Source: Rhizomys pruinosus (Eukaryota; Chordata; Mammalia; Rodentia; Spalacidae). From it: a stretch of DNA of 64,000 bases. The translations under genes were made by a program, and so were the position numbers. A model generated the notes under the pieces. That model searched no databases, had not been told where the DNA came from, and was given only the letters and a program-made list of their open reading frames with translations. The DNA is taken from NCBI GenBank assembly GCA_009823505.1, contig VZQC01013995.1, forward strand, positions 1,098,378 through 1,162,377, read 5' to 3'. Within the stretch, counting starts at the first letter, position 1. Each line of letters opens with the position of its first letter. Positions 1 to 11,883 of this stretch are shown piece after piece.

Positions 1-1817
1 CAGGGACACTCCAATTGCTAATGCACCCACTAGCCCCCTCTTGGTACAGGGAAGTCCATGCACTGGTGCACTCATATAAGACTTAACCAGCTTGTCTTTT
101 TCAGTTTGCAGAGATACTGTCCACTAACTACTGTCCACTATCGATCTGGACCTAAAACACCAGGCACCAAGAGCAGCCAAGATGGAAAACCAGATACTAA
201 CCCTCCAGCCTGCTTACACCTTCCCCCACGACTTAGTACCCCCCTCCAGCTCTGAAGCAGATACAAAAGAGAGAAAACAATCGCCCCCTACTCCTTCCCT
301 TATCATAATCAAAAGACTGGAATGTTAGGCCTGGGTTTCCCAGAATTCCAAGCGGACATACAGATGTCCACTTTCTCCAAGAGGCTGTCAGTCTTATGAC
401 CTCTTCCCCTTTACCCAAGGTCCCGCCCAGTGGCTAAAAAGGAGTGTGCCTCAGTCGCCATCTCGCTGGCTACCCTACCATGTGCCAACAGGTAGTCAAT
501 CCTGGCAATTCCTGAAGAAAATATGTTCCTGTGTGACTAACCTAGGTGTTTATCTGGGGTTTGCACTGACATAGATCTAACAGAGGGGAGTGGATGGGGT
601 GAGAGGGAGCATGAACAACCCGGCAGCATAGCAGTTACAACTTTGCATTTTATGCTTGTTCCAAAGTCTCAAACCCAGAACCCACATAGACTTGCTTGAG
701 TGCAGCCCATTTCAATAGAAAATTGTCTGCACAGGAGACATGAGATCCTTGCAATTCTTTGTCCTCAGACAGCCTCTCCCTTATGGGAGTATCTTGAGTG
801 AATAAGCAAGAGCTGGAGCAGCTTGAAAGCTCGCCGTCTTCAGGGTTTGCTCGCACTGCAGCAAGTTTGCAATAGATACTTGGGGATTAGGGAGCCAGTG
901 TGACCGCCTGCATGGCCAACTGACAGCACAGGTGAAGAGTGGCTCTGAGGCTAAGTCAAGGTTCCTCAAGAGGACTGTATTCATCAGACCAAGATCCCCA
1001 TCCTCCATCCCTTTGTTTATGGAGAAACAGACTGGAACTAGTCTAAGCCCATTTGAAATGACAGGTGCCGGGGGAATTCCCAGTGGATTTGCACCAAGAT
1101 GCATATTTATACAGCCCCAAGGGTGAATTCTTTGACACCTCTCACAGAAATGTTCTAGCCTGCCTTATGGAAGACACTTCTGTGATTCTGATTTGAATAT
1201 TAAACATAAACAAAAGAAATTACTTCAAGCACAACTTACTTAAAGAACTCCCTTAGAAACTTGAAGTGCTTGAAGAAAGAAAACTACATTGGGACTCACT
1301 ATGGATTTTTTTTCCTATGTAGAAAAAAAAAAAACGGAAAGTACCAAGCAGGTGCTGAAATAGTGACAACAATTTGCAAACAGCTGTGCCAATTGCAGTA
1401 TCTCCCAATAATATACTGCCTGCATTCTCTTCTCAGTTTGATGCCTCGACTCCAGGAAGTACTGAAAAGATACAAAACATTCCTCCCATGAGCTCGCTTT
1501 GAACATGATCACTTGCCTTCCTTTGTGTATGCTGTGCTGTGATTGGATCCTATGATTAATGTCTAACCCAAGGGGGTCTGTAATATTTTTCTTTGTTTCT
1601 TTTCTTCCTTAAAATGTCTTAGATTTGAAAAATGTGGAAAAGAAATCCTGAATGTCAATAACAAGTGGTTAATTTTTTGTAAGTTACAGGTGTTAACTAT
1701 AAAATTAAGTACAGAATCATGAAGAATTTGTGGGATAGTATATCTTAATATTACTAAAAGACTGGAAACCAGGTTTTCAAAATGTTGAAACTTCCAGTCT
1801 TACAACGCCCCCTCACC
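1..1817. other. unassigned sequence, no gene recognised
   Basis: I see no exon, RNA gene or repeat family that I can name here. Open frames are short and have no protein-like features. The first 540 bases are relatively C-rich and might be a decayed retroviral LTR, but no clear terminal motif supports that. An A-run lies near 1322-1334. Confidence 0.4.
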
Positions 1818-1921
1818 TTTTTTTTTTCTTTTTCTGAATTGAGACATGGCTGGTCTCTGTATACCAGGAGGCCTTGAAATCACTGATGATCTTCCTGCCT
1901 CTGGTTCCAGAGTGCTGAGCT
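1818..1921 (-). repeat. old degenerate B1-like SINE (antisense)
   Basis: A T-rich run at about 1818-1834 (the tail of an antisense element) is followed by a diverged antisense B1 body: 'gagaca', then a 'ccttgaaatcac' block, then 'cttcctgcctctg' and 'agtgctg'. The order and spacing fit an old B1/PB1 monomer derived from 7SL RNA. It is much more diverged than the other B1 copies in the window. Confidence 0.5.
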
Positions 1922-2424
1922 CTCTAAAGTGGAAAGGAAAGTACTCCACAAGTGTTAGTAGCTATTCAGGCATTTCAGGTATGTTATATGTTTTTACTTT
2001 GAAATTACTTAGCACCTATTTTCACCTAAAGCATGATGAGAGTCATAAATAAGTTTATTTTCCTCTTTTTTAAAAATAAAAAAATATTAATTAGCTACCT
2101 AACTGCCGACCTTTGCATCCTTCATCTTTCATGGTAAACCGTGTTTATGCATGTATGCACACCCAGAATCATGCATGTCTTTGTTTTTGCATGTTCTATG
2201 TTGTTCATTTGACCACACTAGTTCATTTCCTATAATTGGTATTGCATTGCAATAATAAGAATACATTATTCTATTATCCTTCATTTTGACAATTGATTTA
2301 AATACCATTGTAACTCATTTATTCTTCCATGTAAATTTTAAATAATGTAATCCAATTCTAGAACACATGGCTATATTATTTTCATCCAGATTACATTACA
2401 TTTTAAATTAATTTAAGGATGCTG

Positions 2425-2719
2425 CCATTTAAACATGTCCCCAATGTTCATTTACTGGAAATATGATCCCCAGAGGAGGAATAGGATTGGGAGGTGGAGC
2501 CTATTGCAGGGTGGTTAGGTCCTGAAAGCTCTGTCTTCCTGAATGGATTAATAGCATCCTCACAAGAGAATGTTTGTCATAGAGGTGAATTTGGCTGTCT
2601 CTTGTCCTTCCATCTCTGCCATGGTTTGAAGGCCCTAAGAGGTGACAACAACATGCTTTTTGGAGTTCCTAGGCTCCAGAACTGTGATAAATCTCAGTTC
2701 TTTGTAAATCTCCCACTCC
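2425..2719 (+). mobile_element. MaLR/MST-like LTR, left part
   Basis: Phrases typical of mammalian MST/THE1-class MaLR LTRs appear in order: 'gattgggaggtggagcc', 'tggttaggtcctga', 'gaatggattaatagc', 'ctccagaactgtgataaat'. The element breaks off at about 2719. Its last segment resumes at about 3268 after an inserted rodent repeat. It is an ancient non-coding LTR remnant with no internal retroviral sequence nearby. Confidence 0.6.
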
Positions 2720-3267
2720 GTGTTCTGGTTTGAACACTGTTGCTGTGATAAACACACTGAATAAAGCAACATGAGGAGGGGGTGATTTATTTGGCTTACA
2801 CTTCCATTTCCATCATTAAGGAAGGTGAAAGCAAGAAGCCAGATCAGAGCTGAAGCAGGAACCCTGGATGAGCACTGCTTGTGGCTGGCTCACTCAGACT
2901 CAGTCTTAGCGATAGTCTTTGAGACAGGGTTCCCTGTAGCCCAGCTGTCCTGGAACTCGCTCTGTAGACCCCGACTGGCTTGAACTCACACAGATCCACC
3001 TGCCTCTGCCTCCCAAGTGCTAGGCATTAAAGGCATGTGCCCACTACATCCGGGGGCCTTAGATAGCTTTCTTACACAGCCCAGGACCACCTTCTTAGGG
3101 ACCCACAGTGGGGTGGGCCCTGCTGGATTAACTAAGAATCAAGAGAACCCCCACAGACATACTTAAAGGCTAATCTGATCTACCCAAATCCTCAACTGAG
3201 GCTTCTCCTCTCAGATGGATTCTAACAAATTGTGTCAAATTGCATTAAGCTAAACCAGGCCACTGTG
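2720..3267 (+). repeat. rodent interspersed repeat inserted in the MaLR LTR
   Basis: The sequence opens with 'gctgtgataaacacac' and 'tttatttggcttacacttcc' and later has 'cccaggaccaccttctta', 'acccacagtggggtgggcc' and 'ctcctctcagatgga'. I recognise this combination as a common rodent interspersed repeat but cannot name the family with certainty. A B1 at 2915-3055 interrupts it, and the two halves of the MaLR LTR flank it, so it is the middle layer of a three-level nest. Confidence 0.55.
2915..3055 (-). repeat. B1 SINE (antisense)
   Basis: This is an antisense B1 of near full length: 'gtctttgagacagggt', 'gtcctggaactcgctctgta', 'gatccacctgcctctgcctc', then 'attaaaggcatgtgcc'. It lies inside the rodent repeat at 2720-3267 and is therefore the youngest insertion of that nest. 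Confidence 0.9.
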
Positions 3268-3305
3268 GTATTTTGTTATAGCGATAGAAAATACACTAAG
3301 ACAGG
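3268..3305 (+). mobile_element. MaLR/MST-like LTR, right end
   Basis: The 3' end of the LTR that begins at about 2425 is visible as 'tggtattttgttatagc' followed by 'acactaagaca', the usual terminal phrase of MST-type LTRs. It resumes directly after the inserted repeat. Confidence 0.6.
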
Positions 3306-5524
3306 AGAGAATTTGCATTTTAATATTGAACTTTGCTATCCAAGAACGTGATATATGATTCCTCTTCTCAATTTTTCTAATGCGTGTCTAGGTTCTGCCC
3401 ACTACCTCTGTGTTTAGGTGTCCCATTGCTCCATGTAAACAACGTGTTACTGGAATGAGCCTTGTTCCTTCTCTGAGGAGTCCTCACCAATGCAAGTGAT
3501 GAAGACACCTTTAATGAGGTTTAAAGCTAGTGGTTTCTAGGCTCGGTGCCATCCGTAGCCCCGCTTCTTGCTTCTTTCTTGGTGGTGTGACTGGACTAAT
3601 TCCAGGCCTTTCCCCGCAATCCCTGATACACATCATTTGGTAAGTTCTAGCATCTGGTCCTATGTACAGTCTGCTGAATCAGTTCATCTCTTCTCTCTCT
3701 TCTAATAAAGCCACTAATACCTATTTCAGGGATAGCTGCAGCTCAGGAGAAAATAGACCATGCAGGGCTCCCCTCAGATTCCAGGCACTTGAATTCACAG
3801 TCCTCCAACGGACAATAGAGCACATCTTACTGATTGCCTAATAAAAGGAGGAGGAATTGCTCTCTGAATGTGCTATAATTGGATCGTATCTTTGCTCACA
3901 TGGTATTCAGTAGGGATCCAAGAGGAAATCAGTGGGTTTTTTTTTCCCTCCCTATTAGTATGAGAAAGATATAGACCATAGTTAGGACATAAAAAATTTG
4001 TCACTGCCAAGTCAGGTGGTAGATCTATCAATTTGAATTCCGCATTTATGAAAAAAACTTTTATTTGCCAGGAGGGCGCTTGGTAGTCTCTCAGATACTA
4101 TGCTGCTTGGCTTTTCAGAAGATGGCTATGAGCCTAGACAACGATAAAAAAAGGTGGTAGGAGAAGTCCAGGTCTAAGATGGTCACAGGGGTCAGCTCCG
4201 TGTTGGGATGTGTGAGTAAGTACTGCAGATAGCTTTCAGCTCCCAGGAAAAAAGGGCTGGCTGCCTGGAAAGGAGATGGCTCAGAAGGCCCCAGGCTCCA
4301 AGAGCAGGCGTGGCAAGGGGCTGCTTCCTGGAAGGGAACGGAACATCATGGTGCGGCAATCCCGAAGGCCAAGTGAAACTGGGCCTGGAAAAGGAGATCT
4401 GTTATTGTCTTCCAGAGGAGGATTAGAAGAGTTTTCCATGCTAGGCCTTACACTTATGCTGCTAGCAAGTCACATTGTCACTTTTCTGTCTGTCTGTGCA
4501 CGCTCAATGAAAGGGGATGGTACCCTTTGATGACTGCTGGATGCTGTTGGTGGCAATGTGTCCTAGTCACTTGTGCTGCCCCAGAGCTGCATCACTATGC
4601 TTGAAGACCCACAGGCCTGCTCGCTGTGAAACGATGGTTGCTACTACACTAGGTTTCCGTCAGCTGAATGGACAGTCATCACCACTGGATGCAAGGTTAA
4701 GAGAGCATCTGCCACAGTCTAACTGGCTCAGATGCAGCTTTTATAAACCTTAAGGCAAGGCAAGAACTGATTAAACACCTTTCTGAATGAAATTCCTGAT
4801 CACAGATCCAGACTGCACACAGGCTTGAGAAAGGTGGTTTGAGTGCCTCAACTCTGAGATTGTCCCCAGGTGGAGACCCTCCTGGTCTGTCTTCTGCCCT
4901 GGCCTGCATCCAAGTAAAGGCCCTGGTACGGTCCAGCTGGTCGCATCCTGGTGAGAGCCTGCCGAGCAAGCCATTGAATGTCCTCAGGTCCAAGCACAGC
5001 CACTTCAAAACTTAGAAAAGCACCACTCCAAGCGGGTTGGCTAATTCACCCCAGGGCCACAACACGATTAGTAACTCAGGGCCAAATAGTAATAAAGGCA
5101 GCATGAAGGTGTACTTGTTGAGTTATCATATGTTCATTTAGATGGTCTAAATAGATTATCACACTGACATGTAACCACATGACCTTATTGTACATGGACC
5201 TATGGAGGTTACTCATAAAATGGGAATACAATAGTGGTTTCCAGAGGCTGAGGAGGATGGGTGAAAGGAGTTTGCTCAATAGGTATAATGCCACAGAGGA
5301 CTAAGATCTGCTGTTCCTTTGCACAGTTGGAAAATAATGGCAGTTAACAATAAAGCATTGTGTAATGGTGAAGATTTAATGTGGTAGATATGGTATTTAT
5401 CCTTATTTGATCAATTCACAATATATGCATCAAAACGTCATGTACATGATAATTAATTAATTATAATTAAATTATAATGATATACATTTATAGAGTTATT
5501 CTGTATCCATTAAAAATAAATAAG
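3306..5524. other. unassigned sequence, no gene recognised
   Basis: No repeat, exon or RNA gene is recognised. Several overlapping open frames of 70-100 codons on both strands between 4.2 and 5.0 kb show no domain, signal peptide or splice context. An AT-rich, partly palindromic stretch lies at about 5448-5485. Confidence 0.4.
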
Positions 5525-5650
5525 AGCTGAGCATGGTGGGCCACATGTGTAATCCTAGTTCTGGAGGCAGGAGGCGCAGAGGGGATTGCTGTGAGCTGGA
5601 GAGGCCAGGCCTGAGCTTACATAGAATGAGGTCAACCCTGTGCCCAAAAA
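5525..5650 (+). repeat. old B1-like SINE
   Basis: Sense B1-like blocks are present but diverged: 'gctgagcatggtgggcc', 'gtaatcctag', 'ggaggcaggagg', 'gaggtcaaccctg', then an A-run at 5645-5651. The next sequence is a CA-rich microsatellite, probably grown from the SINE tail. Confidence 0.6.
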
Positions 5651-5667
5651 AATTTACTCTTCAAAAC

Positions 5668-5731
5668 AAACACCCACACACACACAAACACACACACACA
5701 GCACACACCACACCACACACAAGACACACAC
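5668..5731. repeat. (CA)n-rich microsatellite
   Basis: Imperfect CA dinucleotide repeats are interrupted by occasional AA, CC and GA. They follow the A-rich tail of the preceding B1-like element. Confidence 0.85.
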
Positions 5732-5734
5732 GGA

Positions 5735-8700
5735 TAGGAATATTGTGTATGACATTGTTAAATAGATGCATCTTATATTCTTTGGGGCTCAAATTAATAC
5801 ATTAGGCACAGTTACCTGCCCAAGAAGTGATCTTGGTCTGTCAGAGGTAGGAAAAACGAAATGAAAATAAGGAAACAGTGGGGACAGATTTTCAGGATGA
5901 CATAAGAAAGCAGAGGCTCCCTAATGCAGTTGTGCTTTAGGAAAGATCTGGCATGGCTTCTAAAAATAGGTGGTTTTGGATTCTGTCTTCATGGGAAGAA
6001 CCATGGTGAATGGCCTACAAGAATTTTAGCTGAGGAACTTTATCTGCCACTACACAGAACCTCTGGAGAAGTCTCAGATCCCTTGTTTTGATCAGGCAAA
6101 AATCAGCAAAGTGACTCCTGTCCACAGGCTTAATGCGGCTTGGTTCCTCTCCTATAACAGCCTCCTCGAGAGCCTCGCACATTCATTTGCTTAGTGGATG
6201 GATGCTGTTGCTTTTGTACAATCACAACAGAGGTAAGAATTTGCAAGGCAATAGCATTCCCCAGCCAGACATTTATAGGGAAAGTTGGCCAGAGCTGGGT
6301 TAGAGCACAGGGTAAGGGCAGACGGTGCCAACATCCTCGGATTTCTCTGCTTGCTTGGCTTTTTTTCAGCCTGTTTATTGTCACTTGCTTGTTAAGAAGC
6401 ACAAAACATTTTCAACATTTAAACACTAGGATATCTCAGATAAATCCTCATTTGAAAAATTCAGACCCATCCATTTTGGTCCTTGTTCTGCACGAATAGC
6501 TAGACAGAGCTCAGCTCTGAAATATGTGAAAGCTGAATTTCCCTGAATCCCATCCCATCCTCTTCCACCATGCTTCGTTCATCAGTCTACCAGACTGTGC
6601 AAGGCCAATGTGGAGGTTGTTCCGTGAGGGCTAAGGATGCCTTGTTGAGGAGCTGAGACCTGATCCTGACATGCTGCAGCCACTGCAGGGTTTGAAGCAT
6701 CAGCAGTGGATTTTCGTTTAGCACAACTCAGAGCAGCATGGAGAATGCACTAAAGGAAATCAGCCTGGAGGCTGTGAGGCCAGTGAAGACATCTATAGAA
6801 GAAGTCCAGGAAAAGATAAGGAAAAGCCTTCACGAGGTAATGGAGGGAAGGTGAAGGAGAAGGATCCAGGAATACTTTCAGGACAGCCCAGAGCACAGCT
6901 GGTGCTGATAGACAAGTAGATCTTGGGATCCTGTAATGAAAGGAGGGGCTTTAACACCTGATCCTCACTAGGGCTCCTCAGGTCAGGCGAGTAATGCCCC
7001 AAGACTGCTTTACCTGGCTGGCTGATTAAGCTTGAGTTCTGAAAGTTTGACATGCGAGGGCATGTAGTGATGACAGAGATGAGGTACAGAAGAAAGACTC
7101 TTTCGAAGAGATTGTACAAAAGACTCTTGGGCTAATGGTCATGACCTTCTGCAGTAGGGGTGGAATCTCTCAGCCTCTGAAGGCAGAAAGGGCTTGACAG
7201 TACCTCTGGGGTCCAATGTATACCCAGATTTGAAAATCCTGGTAGATCCAGATATCAGTGTGTCTCTACAGGGCCTTTTGACTTCATAACTATCTTAATT
7301 TTGTGTCCAAACCCAAGCCGGTTCCTGATGTTGGGATAGAGGCCACTTTAGGGCCAGGCTAGCATCGAAACAGGTACCTAACATTCTTCCTAGCTTCCGT
7401 TCACACACTGCAACAAGGTCGCTCCTCACCTACTGGAAAGACCCTCCCAAGTCTTCCGCTCCATTCCCAATGAACAGCTATCTTTCAGAATCGAAATCCC
7501 ATGTTCACTTTTGACTGTAGAGGAATCTCAAAACAGCTATTTATTTGAAAGAAGAAAAAAAAAAGCAAGTACAGTTTCTATAGATTTCAGCCTCGTGGTT
7601 TTCAAATAGAGAATGAAAGGCATAGAAGGTCTAGGTCATTTCTCTGAGGTGAGGAGAAATGGCAGTTTCCATGGAGCATTGCATTAAAGGACTGAATCCT
7701 TGCTGCCCACATTCTGGACAGGGGGATGGCTTCCCTCATCAAGTTCATCAAAACAGTGAAAAGAATCTCACAGAACACAAAGATTTTCCCTCAACAACTC
7801 ACAAATGCCTATCTGATTCATTCAGGGTAGTCGCTGAGGCAATTTTCTAAGCCCTGTATTTTCTTAATATTGTAGAAGGATGTTGAGTGTCCATAAGGAT
7901 TTACCAGAAGACAAGAGGAAAAGTAAAGAGGCTAAAAAGGAAATCTAGAAAATACTGTGACTATAAAAAAGCAAGAACCAAACAGCTCAGTTCAGGAGAA
8001 AACCTGTAATAAATACCCTAAGCAGAATAATTTTGTGCATAGGAGAAAGAAAACTAGTTGTCTTCACACACAGTGATGATATTTAGAAAGGCCAGCTTAC
8101 TCAACACAACTAAATAGCATTAGATCTCTGATGACAAAAACCTTTCAGAAAGGACATTTACATTTATGCAGAATATGTACATGAATTTTCTGTGGCACAA
8201 CATCCAAATAGCCCGGTCTTCCAGAAAAGCTTTCCTTCAGTTCACTGCACATGTGAAAAGTCTTGCAACGCCCTAGATAAAAATTCATCTCGTGGTGTCA
8301 GGCTGTGTCTCTCCTGAGGGAAGGTACATAAATCCTCATTTTACCAGGATAATAGCTTTGTATAAGAGGATAAACTAGACCTCTTTAATCTCTACTACCT
8401 TCCTTCTGACTTCAGAGGGCTGCACACGTGGCTGGCAGTTTGGAGATGAACTGAGTTAAAAACAGTTCTAAACATGGCCTTCTCTTTCTTAGTGTCTCAG
8501 CTGGCTCTGATCATACCAAAAGAAGAGACCAAATCATCAGTGCTGTTTTCCTGATGTCTTAGAGTTGGCAGAGTCTATTTGTTTCTCAACATTCATGTGT
8601 GTTTCATTGGCACCAGATAAGCCAAGTTGCTTGGCCAGGATCAGTAGGAAGTGGCCTAGGCAGAGCTTTATCGCAGGGTGCCTGGGGCCACCGCATGCCC

Positions 8701-8885
8701 TTCCCATTGACCCTGCTGTCCCTGCTGTCTGCTGTGCAGCTGCCTGACTGAGGGACTTCCGGTCCCCTGCTGGCTCCTGCCTCTGGTCACGCCATGGTTC
8801 ATTTGTGAGCAAATTCCTCTTGTGGGATCTCTTTGACTTCTTTCTTTTGAGATTTATTCCTCTTTTTTTTTTTTTTTAATTTTCT
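5735..8885. other. unassigned sequence, no gene recognised
   Basis: I find no recognisable repeat or coding exon in this 3.1 kb. Open frames on both strands, up to about 108 codons (for example near 6.8-7.1 kb on the minus strand), have low-complexity translations and no supporting splice or promoter context. A T-run at about 8862-8878 sits just before the next B1. Confidence 0.4.
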
Positions 8886-9035
8886 AGCTGGGTGTGGTGC
8901 CACACGCCTTTAATCTTAGCACTTGGGAGGCAGAGGCAGGAGGATCTTTGTGAGTTCAAGGCCAGCCTGGTCTACAGAGTGAGTTCCAGGACAGCTGGGG
9001 CTACAGGGAGACCCTGTCTCCAAAAGACCAAAAAT
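8886..9035 (+). repeat. B1 SINE
   Basis: A full-length sense B1: 'gctgggtgtggtgcc', 'cctttaatcttagcacttgg', 'gaggcagaggcagg', 'gttcaaggccagcctggtc', 'gggagaccctgtctc', then an A-rich end. Such elements are 7SL-derived and mobilised by LINE-1 enzymes. The 3' half carries the 'ggggctacagggagaccctg' variant shared by other B1 copies in this window. Confidence 0.95.
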
Positions 9036-9167
9036 ATCATAAGCTGAAGATGCTAAAACCTATGATATATGTGGCATGCATATGTGCATATTTTGGAGTG
9101 ATGCATATTAGAAGGAATAACAACAACAACAGAAAAGACTGTGTTAAAGAGGTGATTGAAACGGTGA

Positions 9168-9377
9168 ACAAATGTACTGTCTGCATGTAGGTTTGTGCAC
9201 CCGCGTTGTGCAATGCCGCGGAGGTCAGAAGAGGGTGTCGGATTTCCCTGGAACTGGAGTTCTCCTGGAATTGGAGTTACAGATGGTTCTTAGCCGCCAT
9301 GTGGGTGCTGGGGATCGAACCCGGGTCCTCTGCAAGAGCAGTCGGTGCTCTTAACCGCTAGGCTATCTCTCCAGCCC
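9168..9377 (-). repeat. B3-type SINE, young duplicated subfamily (antisense)
   Basis: The antisense element runs from 'aatgtactgtctgcatgtag' to 'ctatctctccagcccc'. It holds the pol III B-box region in antisense ('gatcgaacccgggtcc') and the 17-bp internal duplication (two 'ctcctggaa/ctggagtt' blocks) that marks the young subfamily. It lacks the long A/T-rich tail of the other copies. Confidence 0.9.
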
Positions 9378-9899
9378 CGCTGCACTGTCTTTAGAGAGCA
9401 GTGGCCATGAACTGGCACGTGGCGTCGTTACTGGTACTCACTTTTACCATGCTGTGATGATCTGAGGGATAGGGCCATCCTCCAGTTTCCTGCTTGGCAT
9501 CACCCATAAGACAAGGGAGAAAGGAGCAGCGCATTCTGCGTATGGGAGTCAGCCACATTTCCACCGTTAATCTGGTGGTGTGTGGCGCAGACCCAGGGGT
9601 CGTCATGCAGTGGTGGTTGTCTACAGCAAAGGAGCCTGTCACCAGCTACATCACAAGTGATGAGGACTCGGACTGTGAGATGACAGAGCCAGGCCCTGCA
9701 CAGCTCAACACCAGTTGGGAGCTGAACAGTTCTCTGTTCTCTCCACTTCTTTTTATTATTTTTTGCTCTATGGCATGAAATTTATTTTCACTTGTCTGAA
9801 TTCCCTATGAATAAATTGAGTTATGAGGAAGTACCTGTGGAAAAATCCATCTCTGATGGAAACAAACAAAAACAACTGATAAAATCACAAGCCAAAAAT
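9378..9899. other. unassigned sequence
   Basis: No repeat or exon is recognised. Open frames run on both strands at about 9.4-9.8 kb without recognisable domains. Confidence 0.35.
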
Positions 9900-10075
9900 G
9901 CATGCCTGTGCATGAGTGTGCACAGGCTGGAAGAAGCTCAGGGTAGCATGGTTGTGTGCATGCGTGTGCCTGTGAGTGCATGTGCCTGTGTGTCTGTGTG
10001 CATGTGGGTGTACCTGTGTGCATGTGTGTTTGCATGTATACATGGGTGTGCCTGTACCTGTGTGTGTATGTACAA
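9900..10075. repeat. TG/CA-rich degenerate repeat tract
   Basis: Alternating purine-pyrimidine sequence made of interspersed 'tgtgcatg', 'tgcctgtg' and 'tgtgtgtg' units. It explains the Cys/Val/His-rich open frames on both strands. Alternating GT sequence of this kind can adopt left-handed DNA. Confidence 0.75.
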
Positions 10076-10668
10076 TGTTAAGAGGCAAGTACTACACAGC
10101 TCGGATGAAGGTAAATATTTAGGTCTCTAGTTTAACTGGAGAGCTAAACTGTGACCTAACTGAATTAAACAGGTCCAATAAAACTATAAGCTTCCAGGAG
10201 GCGAACCACTAGAAATTTAATTCATCTATCTCCTGTTTTAGTATACTTAATCAATGTAAACTTGATGCTGCCCTGGACCTCCCTCCAACCGAATGCTGAC
10301 CCTTTTTAAACACATCAGGGAGATAGTTCTTTCTCTCTCCGGGTTTGAGAGCTCTCAGAAGGAGTATGCTTCCTAACGTGATCTATTGCAGGACAGACAC
10401 AGCTTTGTGGAAGGACAGCTAGACGGTTGTAAAGTGAGAGCCAGGTAAGTACTCGATGCTCATTCTGCAGTGCTCAGTAAGATGAACTATATACATGGAT
10501 CAGAGTCATTGGTCATTTCTGTTAAGTCATCACCTTCTATGAAATCATTTGTATGGACTACATTTTGATAGTATTGGAGTTACCATGGGCAAAATTAGGA
10601 TGTACTTGGTAACTTCCCATATTATACATAAAAAGAATCAAGCTGAAAGATATATTTAAAACATTATA
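10076..10668. other. unassigned sequence
   Basis: Nothing recognisable between the TG-rich tract and the LINE-1 at 10.67 kb. Confidence 0.35.
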
Positions 10669-11106
10669 GCAGGTCGTTTGTTTTCTTTTTTTCTTTGTTT
10701 TTTGAGTAGTTTATATATTCTGGAAATCAATGCTTTGTCAGATGTATCTGCAGTGAAGGTTTCCTCCCACTCTGTGGGATTTCTCTTCACTTCCTTGATT
10801 GTTTCTTTTGATGTACAGAAGCTTTTGAGTTTGATGAGGTCCCATTTGTCAATTGTCGACCTTAATTCTTGTGCAGCTGCTGTCTGATTTAGGAAGTCTT
10901 TTCCTACGCCTATGTCTTGTAGTCTGCTGCCAACTTTTTCTTCTATCACCTTCAGAGTTTGGGGTTTCACGTTGAGGTCTTTATCCATCTGGAGTTGACT
11001 TTGTACAGGGGAGAGGTAGGGGTTTAATTTCATTCTTCTACAATTGGTGATCCAGTTTTGCAACACACTTGCTGAAGATGCTGTCTTTTCTCCATTGTGT
11101 TTCTTG
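10669..11106 (-). mobile_element. LINE-1 ORF2 segment, inverted 5' part
   Basis: The minus strand encodes the C-terminal region of a rodent LINE-1 ORF2 protein. An open frame of 136 codons (11066-10656) contains 'TFTADTSDKALISRIYKLL' and 'KWDLIKLKSFCTSKETI', characteristic of the segment near the ORF2 C-terminus. The element continues on the opposite strand from about 11107. The end at 10669-10709 is an inverted copy of 11109-11150. This is a 5' inversion, as expected from twin priming during L1 integration. It is defective: no 5' UTR, ORF1, endonuclease or reverse-transcriptase domain is present. Confidence 0.85.
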
Positions 11107-11876
11107 GACTACTCAAAAACAAAGAAAAAAGAAAAACAAACGACCCGCTCAATAATGGAGCAAAGAACTAACAAGAGACTTCACAAGGCGAGGAATTAGA
11201 GATGTCTGAGAAACACCTCAAGAACTGCTTCAACATCACTAATCATTAAGGAATGCAAATCAAAACCACTTTAAGTATCATCTTACTCCAGAAGACTGGC
11301 TAGGATCAGAAACCAAATGATACCCGAAGCTGGAGAGGTTGTGGGAAAGGGGAACACTCATCACTGCGTGGTGGGAATGTAAACTCGTACAGCCATATGG
11401 AAAGCAGTGTGAGAAGAACCTTGGAAGTCTGGAATGAATTGCCACCCGACCCAGCCATACCACTCCTGGGCATGTACCTCAAGACCTTACGCCACCACAG
11501 AGATACATGCACGGCCATGTTTATTTCAGCTCTCTTCACAATAGCAAAGAGCTGGAACCAACCTAAATGCCCCTCAACTGACGAGGTGGATAGAGAAAAT
11601 GTGTGCTATATCTACACAATGGGTTCTATGCAGCAGTAAAAGAAAAGACGACACTACGGAGCTTTGCAGGAAAATCGCTGGAGCTAGGGACATCATGTGC
11701 TGAGTGAAGTAAACAGTCCCAAAAACAAACGACGAATGGTATCCCTCATCTGTTGATGCTAGTGCCAATTACCCGTTTCAGTTAGGATTGAAAGGTTATT
11801 CCTGGAACCAACTGTCAGCCCATGAAGGAAAAGCCAGAATTGACCAGAGTAAAAAAAAAAAAAAAAAAAAAAAAAA
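11107..11876 (+). mobile_element. LINE-1 3' part (end of ORF2, short 3' UTR, poly(A))
   Basis: Sense continuation of the inverted element: end of ORF2 ('aagagacttcacaaggcg', 'ccatatggaaagcagtgtga', 'ctcttcacaatagcaaagag', 'ggtatccctcatctgttgat'), then a short 3' UTR ('gattgaaaggttattcc', 'gaattgacc') and a 26-base A-run at 11851-11876. Compared with the LINE-1 at 54-60 kb, about 1.7 kb of 3' region is missing between 'gatgctagtgccaatta' and 'taggattgaaagg', and the poly(A) starts about 470 bases earlier. Frameshifts and stops make it non-coding. Confidence 0.85.
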
Positions 11877-11883
11877 TAATCAA

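Noticed and set aside
1..540. Decayed endogenous retrovirus LTR or 3' end
   Set aside because: Some words are LTR-like, but no terminal dinucleotides, polyadenylation signal set or primer site could be placed.
10656..11066. 136-codon minus-strand frame as a host gene
   Set aside because: The translation is LINE-1 ORF2 C-terminal sequence in a 5'-inverted, truncated element.
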